DNA of 6,011 bases. Source: Nitrospirota bacterium. Its GTDB lineage: Bacteria > Nitrospirota > Nitrospiria > Nitrospirales > Nitrospiraceae. Within the stretch, counting starts at the first letter, position 1. Each line of letters starts with the position of its first letter. Where the stretch lies: contig JACRQB010000266.1 in assembly GCA_016222925.1 (NCBI GenBank), positions 1 through 6,011 of the forward strand. Direction: 5' to 3'. The notes under the pieces are model-generated. The model ran no database searches, was not told the DNA's origin, and worked only from the letters and a program-made list of their open reading frames with translations. The position numbers were made by a program, and so were the translations under genes. This document shows positions 1 to 5,304 of the stretch, piece after piece.

Positions 1-405
1 GACCCCAGCGACTCCCTTCATCATCAGCAAGGTTTCAATCGCGTTGTACCGAATCCGAGGGCTCGGCATGGTCAATGCCTGAACAAGGACGGGAACGGCC
101 GGCTCTCCCAAATGCACGAATTCTCCCATGGCCCAGAATTCCTGTTTCCCTTCCAGCAACGGCAGCAAGGCTTCCGCGCGCTTGACCTCTTCAGGGCTGA
201 GCGGATCCTTATTGGGGGGAATCGAGACATCCGGCACATCTTGATTCTTCGGTGGCGCTTCATAGGGAATTTGGATCGGCCATATCCGTACCGGCTGATC
301 GGACACGGCATAGAGCGTCTGCACTTGCACAAGGCCGGCAAGAATACCCGCGGCAATGCATGCAGCGGTAATCACGATGCGCGGGCTCCTGCTCTTGCAA
401 ATCAT
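1..405 (-). CDS. Exported HEAT-repeat protein, N-terminal part (runs off left edge)
   Basis: This minus-strand frame stays open to the window edge and gives 135 residues from the ATG at 405. The N-terminus has a short basic stretch (K4, R6, R9), then a hydrophobic segment at about residues 10-29 and LYA at 31-33, which looks like a Sec signal peptide cut after A33. A proline-rich linker follows (about 43-70: IPYEAPP, SIPPNKDPLSPEE). Residues about 72-135 form helical pairs typical of HEAT repeats (LGEPAVPVLVQAL, then IRYNAIETLLMMKG). HEAT repeats generally serve as protein-binding scaffolds; no catalytic motif is visible, and the rest lies outside the window. An in-frame ATG at 456 would add 17 residues, but neither start has a clear Shine-Dalgarno. 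I prefer 405 because it gives a normal-length signal peptide. The gene lies downstream of the small coiled-coil gene on the same strand and may share its transcript. The exact function is unknown. Confidence 0.72.
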   Translation of the reverse strand, partial: MICKSRSPRIVITAACIAAGILAGLVQVQTLYAVSDQPVRIWPIQIPYEAPPKNQDVPDVSIPPNKDPLSPEEVKRAEALLPLLEGKQEFWAMGEFVHLGEPAVPVLVQALTMPSPRIRYNAIETLLMMKGVAGV

Positions 406-498
406 CGGTAACACATGTGGGAAGGGAACATTGACACGAGTTCGTATCCGGCACATCGACTGACGCGATGAGCCCGAACGACCCAACGATCGTCGGCC

Positions 499-792
499 TT
501 AGTGCACCCCTGAATTGGCTTCCCGAAGATGCTTTCTCACTCGAACCTTCTCATGATGTTTCCGAAGCAACTGCAGACGAACCACATCCTGGTTCTCTGC
601 AACAATCCGAACCAACCGGTCCATATCTTCGGCATGGTCTCGAACCAGTTCGGACAGCTTTTGGATCTGCTCCTCGAGCTTTTCCAGGCGCCTGGCCATG
701 TTGCGTGCTGGATCTGAGGATCTCACTGTCAGCTTCATCACACGCCTGGAATCGACTCGTGGTAGAGCCGCGACAACGACGTCTCGCTTCAT
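499..792 (-). CDS. Small coiled-coil protein of unknown function (97 aa)
   Basis: I do not recognise a named family. The 97-residue product has a basic N-terminus (MKRDVVVAALPRVDSRRVMK) and then a long charged amphipathic helix at about residues 31-75, where leucine, isoleucine and valine recur with heptad-like spacing (LEKLEEQIQKLSELV, then MDRLVRIVAENQDVV). A very basic tail follows (about 77-90, KHHEKVRVRKHLR). This suggests a coiled-coil oligomer whose basic tail could bind nucleic acid or another acidic partner; that is inference. There is no signal peptide or membrane segment. The start at 792 is chosen because AAAGGAG lies five bases upstream; an in-frame ATG at 816 would add MAMNKGVS but has no comparable site. 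The gene is divergent from glgC and followed on the same strand by the HEAT-repeat gene, about 94 bases from its preferred start. Confidence 0.65.
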   Translation of the reverse strand: MKRDVVVAALPRVDSRRVMKLTVRSSDPARNMARRLEKLEEQIQKLSELVRDHAEDMDRLVRIVAENQDVVRLQLLRKHHEKVRVRKHLREANSGVH

Positions 793-797
793 GCTCA

Positions 798-804
798 CTC
801 CTTT
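798..804 (-). promoter_or_regulatory. Ribosome binding site of the coiled-coil gene
   Basis: On the minus strand this reads AAAGGAG, five bases before the ATG at 792. It is the strongest Shine-Dalgarno in the left part of the window. It decides the start against the in-frame ATG at 816. Confidence 0.7.
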
Positions 805-830
805 GTTCATCGCCAACCGATCCCGAGCTG

Positions 831-861
831 TTCACTCCGGTGTTCTGATGGCTAGTATTAT
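831..861 (+). promoter_or_regulatory. Weak candidate promoter for glgC
   Basis: TTCACT (831-836) and TATTAT (856-861, five of six matches) are separated by 19 bases, which is longer than ideal. The -10 overlaps the -10 proposed for the divergent gene on the other strand, so the two promoters would compete for polymerase. A second -10-like element for glgC, TG-C-TAGAAT at 916-924, lies just before the start codon and would give a leaderless transcript. Confidence 0.2.
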
Positions 862-882
862 CCGCATGGAACGGGAAGTCAA
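854..882 (-). promoter_or_regulatory. Candidate sigma70 promoter for the coiled-coil gene
   Basis: On the minus strand TTGACT (882-877, five of six matches to TTGACA) is followed after 17 bases by AATACT (859-854, four of six matches to TATAAT). Transcription would begin near 847, leaving a leader of about 55 bases before the ATG at 792. The position in a divergent intergenic region is right, but this is a consensus match by eye only. Confidence 0.35.
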
Positions 883-931
883 CGATTCCACTTCCTTTCT
901 ATTTCCTGGAGGTCCTGCTAGAATCCAGCCG

Positions 932-2170
932 ATGAAGAATATTTTCACGATGGTATTGGCCGGCGGTAAAGGCGAGCGACTGTTCCCGCTGACGGACCAA
1001 CGGGCAAAGCCGGCGGTTCCCTTCGGCGGGAAGTATCGCATCATCGATTTTACCCTGAGCAATTGCCTGAATTCCGGGCTCCGCAAGATCGCGGTCCTCA
1101 TTCAATACAAATCACACTCGCTCGATCGCCATATCCGGACCGGCTGGAATATTCTCAACGCGGAACTTGGCGAATATATCGCCTCGATCCCTCCTCAACA
1201 GCGCATCAGCGAAGATTGGTACCGTGGCACCGCCGATGCCGTGTATCAGAATATGTTCTTGATCGACGGGGAACACCCGGAATTCCTGCTGATCCTCGCC
1301 GGCGATCACGTCTACAAGATGAACTATGCGGAGATGTACCACTGGCTCATCGCCAAGAGCGCAGATGCGGTCGTCGGGGCCATCGACATTCCCGTCCAGG
1401 AGGCGACTCGCTTCGGCGTCATCGCAGTCGACAAGGACTACCGGATTACTCGCTTCGATGAAAAGCCGGCGCAGCCTATTCCACTCCCCAACGATCCCGC
1501 CCATGCCTTCGCGTCGATGGGCATCTACCTGTTCCGCACCAAGGCCATCCGCGAACACCTGATTGCGGATGCTCGCGAAGGCAGCGCGCACGACTTCGGG
1601 AAAAACATCATTCCCCGAATGATCGAACAAGGGCGAGTGTATGCCTTTAAATTTCAAGATGCCAACAACAAAGCCGTTAAGTACTGGCGCGACATTGGAA
1701 CGCTCGACGCATACTGGGAAGCGAACATGGATTTGGTCGCCGTCGATCCTCAATTCAATCTATACGACCCAGGCTGGCCGATCCGAACCTATCAGGGGCA
1801 GTTTCCACCCGCCAAGTTCGTCTTCGCGCAGGATTTTCAGGGAGGCCGGATGGGGGTCGCGCTTGATTCGATCGTCTGCGGCGGCTGCATCGTGTCGGGT
1901 GGACGGGTCCAAAATTCGATTGTGTCCCCGAACGTCCGCGTACAAGATCACGCGGATGTCCGTGAATCCATTCTCATGGAGAACGTGACGATCGGCGCAC
2001 AAAGCCGCATCAGACGCGCCATCATCGACAAGGATGTGATGATCCCGCCGCATACGGAAATCGGGTACGATCGAGAGGCCGACGCGCAACGATTTACCGT
2101 GACAGAATCAGGCCTCGTGGTCATCTCAAAAGGAATGAAGCTGCATGCCGCCGTCGATCCATCCGGTTGA
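932..2170 (+). CDS. glgC: Glucose-1-phosphate adenylyltransferase (ADP-glucose pyrophosphorylase)
   Basis: The enzyme makes ADP-glucose and pyrophosphate from ATP and glucose-1-phosphate, the committed step of bacterial glycogen synthesis in the cytoplasm. The 412 residues match the usual family length. The nucleotidyltransferase domain shows GGKGERLFPLT (11-21), KPAVPFGGKYRIIDF (26-40), WYRGTADAVYQN (96-107), LAGDHVYKMNY (122-132, with the metal-binding D125), FDEKP (175-179, sugar-phosphate-binding K178), SMGIYLF (195-201) and YWRDIGTLDAYWEANMDL (251-268). Residues about 310-380 form the left-handed beta-helix (SIVCGGCIVSGG, then NVTIGAQSRIRRAIIDKDVMI). The start is chosen at 932 because the family begins almost directly with the GGxGxRL loop; the frame is open upstream to about 698, but that part matches nothing. 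No Shine-Dalgarno sits at normal spacing; a GGAGG at 908-912 is 19 bases away. Q23 lies where E. coli GlgC has the activator-site K39, so allosteric control may differ. The 3' end overlaps the next gene by 26 bases. Confidence 0.96.
   Translation: MKNIFTMVLAGGKGERLFPLTDQRAKPAVPFGGKYRIIDFTLSNCLNSGLRKIAVLIQYKSHSLDRHIRTGWNILNAELGEYIASIPPQQRISEDWYRGTADAVYQNMFLIDGEHPEFLLILAGDHVYKMNYAEMYHWLIAKSADAVVGAIDIPVQEATRFGVIAVDKDYRITRFDEKPAQPIPLPNDPAHAFASMGIYLFRTKAIREHLIADAREGSAHDFGKNIIPRMIEQGRVYAFKFQDANNKAVKYWRDIGTLDAYWEANMDLVAVDPQFNLYDPGWPIRTYQGQFPPAKFVFAQDFQGGRMGVALDSIVCGGCIVSGGRVQNSIVSPNVRVQDHADVRESILMENVTIGAQSRIRRAIIDKDVMIPPHTEIGYDREADAQRFTVTESGLVVISKGMKLHAAVDPSG
2131..2134 (+). promoter_or_regulatory. 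Ribosome binding site of the helicase-like gene, inside glgC
   Basis: AGGA (with preceding A residues) lies ten bases before the ATG at 2145 and within the last codons of glgC. It supports internal initiation in the overlapping frame and therefore translational coupling with glgC. Confidence 0.45.
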
Positions 2171-4004
2171 TCTCATCGCGGCGCTTCGCCAACGACATCT
2201 CACGCCAGCTATTGTGTTTCTCACCTCACGACGAGCCTGTGACGAAGCGATGGAGGCGTTCAATCACGCCGATCTCGTGCTTCCTCCGGTGCGACAAGAG
2301 GCGATCGGTACGGCGCTCGAACGGGTCATCGCGCAGTATCCGAGCATTACCGAGCATCCCCTCATTCCCATCGTGCAGCGAATCGGCGTTGCCGCCCATC
2401 ATGCCGGGCATCTGCCTTCGTGGAAAATTGCGATCGAAGAACTGATGCGACAAGGCCATCTCGATGCGGTCTTCGCCACGACGACCCTGGCGGCGGGTGT
2501 CGATTTTCCAGCCCGCACGGTCGTGATCACTCAATCCAGCATCCGCAAATCCCGCGACTTCACCGACCTCACTATCGGCGAAGTCCAGCAGGTCGCCGGC
2601 CGAGCCGGCCGCCGAGGGAAAGACCACGTCGGATTTGCGGTTGTGACTCCCTCTCCGTATATCGATCTGGCGGTTCTGACCAAAGGGCTGACCGGGCAAC
2701 CGGAAGCCATCGACAGCCAGTTTACAATCAGTTACCCGATGGTCTTGAATCTCTTAAAAGCCCATCCCCATGAGCAGATCCAAGGAATCTTGGCCAAGAG
2801 TTTCGCGCAATTCCAACTCAACCAGCGCGCTGAACTCCTCGAACACAAACTCGATGCTCTCCATGTACAAATGGAACCGTTCGGCCCGCGCGTCTGTACG
2901 GACTGGATCACCCAATGGCAAACCTTCGACCATGCGCGGAGGCACCGCCACACCCGGCATCAGACGCACCGGTCAGAATCGCCTGAAATTTCAGCTCGGT
3001 TGCCGTTCCTGAGCCCTGGGCGCGTGGTAGGGCTCGGCAGAGGCCGCGGGATTGTGCTCCGGCAATACCGGAGTAAAGGCCAAAAGAATTCCATGCTCAC
3101 CATCTTGCGACCAGACGGCGCCGTCACTGAATGCCCGGTCACGAGCGTAAAAGAAGTCTACGACCGCACATGCGACTTCGCGGAGACGCCGACCTATCCG
3201 TGGTGTTCCACCGACACGTTCGATCGACTCAGTCATCAGTTAGAAGAACTTCCGCAGCGCTTGCCCGTGCTTCCAATAATGATTTCCACCAGTCGCGAGC
3301 CGTTGCCCGATGCCATCGTCCAATCGTTGGGAGATTTCCCCTGCCCAACGTGCCCTTCGCGGTCAACCTGCCAGAAAGACTTCGTAACCGCGTCGCGACT
3401 TCGCCAAGAACAACAACGCCATACGAAATCCATACAAGCGCTGCGGGCCAGTTTGTGGCATCGCTTCCAAGAGCGCGTGGACGTGTTGCAAAAATTCGGG
3501 TATCTCACGCTGACGACACAATTGACGATCGAAGGAGAATGGGCACGGCTGATCCGAATCGACCATTCGCTGCTGATTACCGAACTGATCCGCGCGGAAG
3601 CCTTTACTGGAGGAGACCCCTCTCTCCTCGCCGGCATCTTGGCCAGTCTGGCCCACGATGACGACCGTCCCGGCGCGTTTCCGCGTATCAGTGCCGGGCT
3701 GAGCTCCCTGCTCGGGCAGGTTCGCAAGTTGGCGGAGAGTTTATCTCCCTATGAAGATCCGCCCCTCCTCCGCGCCGATGTGGCAGCCTTGGTTGAGCGC
3801 TGGGTCGCCGACCCCGCCCTCACATGGATTGGGCTCTGTCGACTAACCACGATGGCAGAAGGCGACATCTATCGATTACTAGCCAGAACCTTGGAGTTTC
3901 TGTCACAAGTGCAGGCCCTAAAATTGACGCATCCCGGCCTCGCTGGATCCGCTTCGCAGGCGATCACCTCGATCCGACGTGGAGTATTGGAGGAATTGCC
4001 ATAA
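2145..4004 (+). CDS. Ski2/Mtr4/HelY-type helicase relative lacking the first RecA domain
   Basis: The 619-residue product matches the C-terminal two thirds of Ski2-like superfamily 2 RNA helicases. It starts at the second RecA domain: motif IV region PAIVFLTSRRACDEA (21-35), the family signature HHAGHLP (85-91), motif V ATTTLAAGVDFP (111-122) and motif VI QVAGRAGRRG (149-158, with arginine fingers R153/R156/R157). SQFTISYPMVLNLL (191-204) is the typical entry to the winged-helix part. Residues about 290-340 (SPGRVVGLGRGRGIVLRQY onward) resemble a KOW/SH3-like barrel. C400, C403 and C409 form a small cysteine cluster placed like the cysteine/histidine-rich patch of HelY. Residues about 450-619 fit the DSHCT region (FGYL, EGEWARLI, LLITELI, EGDIYRLLARTLEFLSQ). 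Walker A and DExH (RecA1) are absent, so ATP hydrolysis alone is not expected. The frame has no internal stop and keeps the motifs. It could be a truncated relic, a natural RecA2-only protein or one half of a split helicase. It likely shares glgC's transcript. Confidence 0.85.
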   Translation: MPPSIHPVDLIAALRQRHLTPAIVFLTSRRACDEAMEAFNHADLVLPPVRQEAIGTALERVIAQYPSITEHPLIPIVQRIGVAAHHAGHLPSWKIAIEELMRQGHLDAVFATTTLAAGVDFPARTVVITQSSIRKSRDFTDLTIGEVQQVAGRAGRRGKDHVGFAVVTPSPYIDLAVLTKGLTGQPEAIDSQFTISYPMVLNLLKAHPHEQIQGILAKSFAQFQLNQRAELLEHKLDALHVQMEPFGPRVCTDWITQWQTFDHARRHRHTRHQTHRSESPEISARLPFLSPGRVVGLGRGRGIVLRQYRSKGQKNSMLTILRPDGAVTECPVTSVKEVYDRTCDFAETPTYPWCSTDTFDRLSHQLEELPQRLPVLPIMISTSREPLPDAIVQSLGDFPCPTCPSRSTCQKDFVTASRLRQEQQRHTKSIQALRASLWHRFQERVDVLQKFGYLTLTTQLTIEGEWARLIRIDHSLLITELIRAEAFTGGDPSLLAGILASLAHDDDRPGAFPRISAGLSSLLGQVRKLAESLSPYEDPPLLRADVAALVERWVADPALTWIGLCRLTTMAEGDIYRLLARTLEFLSQVQALKLTHPGLAGSASQAITSIRRGVLEELP

Positions 4005-4005
4005 G

Positions 4006-4019
4006 AACGGTTGACCGTT
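4006..4019. repeat. Short palindrome just after the helicase stop codon
   Basis: AACGGT and ACCGTT are perfect inverted copies separated by TG, beginning two bases after the TAA at 4002-4004. As RNA it gives a five-pair stem with a UUGA tetraloop; as DNA it could be an operator-like half-site pair. No T-run follows, so it is not a terminator by itself. Confidence 0.45.
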
Positions 4020-4091
4020 TGATCTCAAGTTGATTATTAAAAGTCCCATTTACAAGAGGAGAATAACCCGCCAGGACAGTGAGACTCTTAA

Positions 4092-4117
4092 GCCCATATA
4101 CGCTTGGGCAGTTTTTT
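4092..4117 (+). terminator. Probable rho-independent terminator of the glgC-helicase unit
   Basis: GCCCA (4092-4096) and TGGGC (4105-4109) form a five-pair GC-rich stem with an eight-base loop. AG and a run of six T follow (4112-4117). It lies about 90 bases after the helicase stop codon on the same strand. The stem is short, so strength is uncertain. Confidence 0.5.
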
Positions 4118-4129
4118 GTCATACCCCAG

Positions 4130-4165
4130 AAACAATCTCTATCAAAGAGTCCGGGCTGATTGTTT
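4130..4165. repeat. 8-bp inverted repeat
   Basis: AAACAATC (4130-4137) and GATTGTTT (4158-4165) are perfect inverted copies with a 20-base loop. A competing inner stem CTCT/AGAG (4137-4140 with 4146-4149) uses part of the first arm. The two alternatives are mutually exclusive at C4137 only, so the biological meaning is unclear. Confidence 0.4.
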
Positions 4166-4201
4166 TCGTCACGTAGAGAAGAGGTCCTTCTGTCCGTAAT
4201 G

Positions 4202-4246
4202 CACATGGAGTCCTGTATCGACTTGAAACGATGACAGGGCCATGTG
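4202..4246. repeat. Long imperfect hairpin upstream of UDP-xylose synthase
   Basis: Three arm pairs line up in order. CACATGG (4202-4208) pairs with CCATGTG (4240-4246), CCTGT (4212-4216) with ACAGG (4234-4238), and ATCG (4217-4220) with CGAT (4229-4232). The interruptions are AGT opposite G4239 and a single bulged G4233, and the loop is eight bases (4221-4228). The total is 16 base pairs in 45 bases. No T-run follows on either strand, so a simple terminator is unlikely. It lies 66 bases before the start codon and could be a leader structure, a processing site, a protein-binding palindrome or a small repetitive element. Confidence 0.6.
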
Positions 4247-4301
4247 ATGGCAGGATGAGATGAGGTGTTTCAATGAAGTTCTGTCTCTCTCAACCGATCA
4301 A

Positions 4302-4306
4302 AGGTG
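4302..4306 (+). promoter_or_regulatory. Ribosome binding site of UDP-xylose synthase
   Basis: AGGTG, preceded by AA, lies six bases before the ATG at 4313. This decides the start: the in-frame GTG at 4304 is part of the Shine-Dalgarno itself and would add only three residues. Confidence 0.7.
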
Positions 4307-4312
4307 ATTATC

Positions 4313-5281
4313 ATGAAAGATAGCTCCATTACTCGTGTGCTGATTACCGGTGGCGCCGGGTTTCTTGGTTCGCATTTATGTGAACGACTATTGCAAAACG
4401 GCCGTGACGTGCTTTGTGTGGATAATTTCTATACTGGAACCAAACACAATATCGCTCACTTGCTGGGAAATTCTTCCTTTGAGCTCCTTCGCCACGACGT
4501 AACTTTCCCGCTGTTTGTTGAAGTGGATCAAATCTATAACTTGGCCTGTCCTGCGTCACCGATCCACTATCAGAACGATCCTGTCCAGACGACGAAGGTG
4601 AATGTTCACGGATCCATCAATATGCTGGGATTGGCAAAAAGAGTTAAAGCAACTATCCTTCAAGCCTCGACCTCTGAGGTGTACGGCAATCCCAATATCC
4701 ATCCACAGGTTGAAAGCTATTGGGGAAATGTAAACCCCTTAGGACCAAGAGCCTGTTATGACGAAGGAAAACGATGTGCCGAGACGCTGTTTTTTGACTA
4801 TTATCGGCAACATAACGTCTCAATAAAGATTGCCCGAATCTTCAACACCTATGGACCACGAATGCACCAAAACGATGGGAGAGTGGTGTCTAACTTTATT
4901 ATTCAAGCACTGCAGGGAAATCCTATCACGATCTATGGGGAGGGGGCACAGACACGATCATTCTGTTATGTAGACGACTTGGTCGATGCACTGATCAGAC
5001 TGATGCAGTCACCATCGACATGCACAGGTCCCATGAACCTCGGAAATCCAGAAGAATGTACCATTCTTGAGTTGGCACAAGTCATTATCAGGCTTACAGG
5101 CTCGAAATCCAAGATTATCAAAATGGGACTTCCTCAGGATGATCCGGAACGACGGAAACCAGACATTTCTTTTGCAAAATCCGCTCTCGAGTGGTTTCCA
5201 AAAGTACAACTGGAAGAGGGGCTTACTAGAACTATAGGATATTTTGATGATCGGCTGAGGCTAGGATCAATCAGCAAGTAG
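4313..5281 (+). CDS. uxs: UDP-glucuronate decarboxylase (UDP-xylose synthase), extended SDR family
   Basis: The enzyme converts UDP-glucuronate to UDP-xylose and CO2 using tightly bound NAD, supplying xylose for surface polysaccharide. The 322 residues fit bacterial Uxs. The Rossmann NAD loop is TGGAGFLGSH (12-21), with D37 in VDNFYTG as the ribose ligand. Family-typical segments are LLRHDVTFPLF (58-68), IYNLACPASPIHYQNDP (74-90) and STSEVYGNP (119-127, where T120 and E122 are the expected catalytic partners). YDEGKR (149-154) carries the Y-x3-K pair Y149/K153. RIFNTYGPRM (175-184), GEGAQTRSFCYVDDLV (209-224) and DDPERRKPDIS (276-286) are all conserved in Uxs. The HDVTFPLF and YDEGKR forms separate it from GalE and RmlB. 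It has a good ribosome site. Composition is AT-richer than the genes to the left (26 of 60 G+C at 4381-4440 and at 4801-4860, against 42 of 60 at 2581-2640), suggesting different origin. It precedes rfbB and probably begins a polysaccharide cluster. Confidence 0.93.
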   Translation: MKDSSITRVLITGGAGFLGSHLCERLLQNGRDVLCVDNFYTGTKHNIAHLLGNSSFELLRHDVTFPLFVEVDQIYNLACPASPIHYQNDPVQTTKVNVHGSINMLGLAKRVKATILQASTSEVYGNPNIHPQVESYWGNVNPLGPRACYDEGKRCAETLFFDYYRQHNVSIKIARIFNTYGPRMHQNDGRVVSNFIIQALQGNPITIYGEGAQTRSFCYVDDLVDALIRLMQSPSTCTGPMNLGNPEECTILELAQVIIRLTGSKSKIIKMGLPQDDPERRKPDISFAKSALEWFPKVQLEEGLTRTIGYFDDRLRLGSISK

Positions 5282-5304
5282 ATCAGCATGGCTGGCTTGA
5301 TCCT
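5263..5304. repeat. Imperfect hairpin spanning the uxs stop codon
   Basis: AGGATCAA (5263-5270) pairs with TTGATCCT (5297-5304), and CAGC (5272-5275) with GCTG (5291-5294). This gives 12 pairs with a one-by-two internal loop and a 15-base loop. The stop codon at 5279-5281 is in the loop. No T-run follows, so it is not a classic terminator; it may protect the 3' end of the transcript or act as a rho-linked or processing site. Confidence 0.45.

Larger units (their letters stand above)
4005..4303. other. Intergenic region with several inverted repeats
   Basis: This gap separates the helicase-like gene from the UDP-xylose synthase gene. I see no convincing gene in it. It holds four separate inverted repeats, listed individually: a short palindrome at the helicase stop codon, a terminator-like hairpin, an 8-bp inverted repeat and a long 16-bp imperfect hairpin. 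A weak promoter candidate is TTGTCA (4116-4121) with TATCAA (4140-4145), 18 bases apart. It would place the last hairpin in the leader of the downstream gene. Base composition is visibly lower in GC than in the helicase gene. Confidence 0.6.

Noticed and set aside
358..369. Lipoprotein box around C16 of the HEAT-repeat protein
   Set aside because: The residues before the cysteine (TAA) fit poorly and the hydrophobic segment continues past it, so an ordinary signal peptide is more likely.
468..848. 126-residue plus-strand frame
   Set aside because: It is antisense to the coiled-coil gene, which has a better ribosome site and a coherent heptad pattern; this frame is low-complexity Ser/Pro-rich.
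698..931. N-terminal extension of about 78 residues in frame with glgC
   Set aside because: The frame is open, but the family starts next to the GGxGxRL loop, the extension matches nothing, and part of it is antisense to the coiled-coil gene and the divergent promoter.
1112..1753. 213-residue minus-strand frame inside glgC
   Set aside because: glgC is certain here, and long antisense frames are common opposite GC-rich genes; no start signal or family resemblance.
2226..2699. Minus-strand frames inside the helicase gene (also 3236-3727)
   Set aside because: Shadows of the clear plus-strand gene, with no recognisable motifs.
3964..4206. 80-residue minus-strand frame across the helicase end and the gap
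   Set aside because: It overlaps the DSHCT end, lacks a ribosome site and runs through the inverted repeats; no family resemblance.
4304..4312. GTG start for UDP-xylose synthase three codons upstream
   Set aside because: The GTG is part of the Shine-Dalgarno that serves the ATG at 4313.
4313..5281. UDP-glucose 4-epimerase (GalE) identity for the sugar-nucleotide gene
   Set aside because: HDVTFPLF, NLACPASPIHYQ and YDEGKR are typical of UDP-glucuronate decarboxylase and not of GalE.
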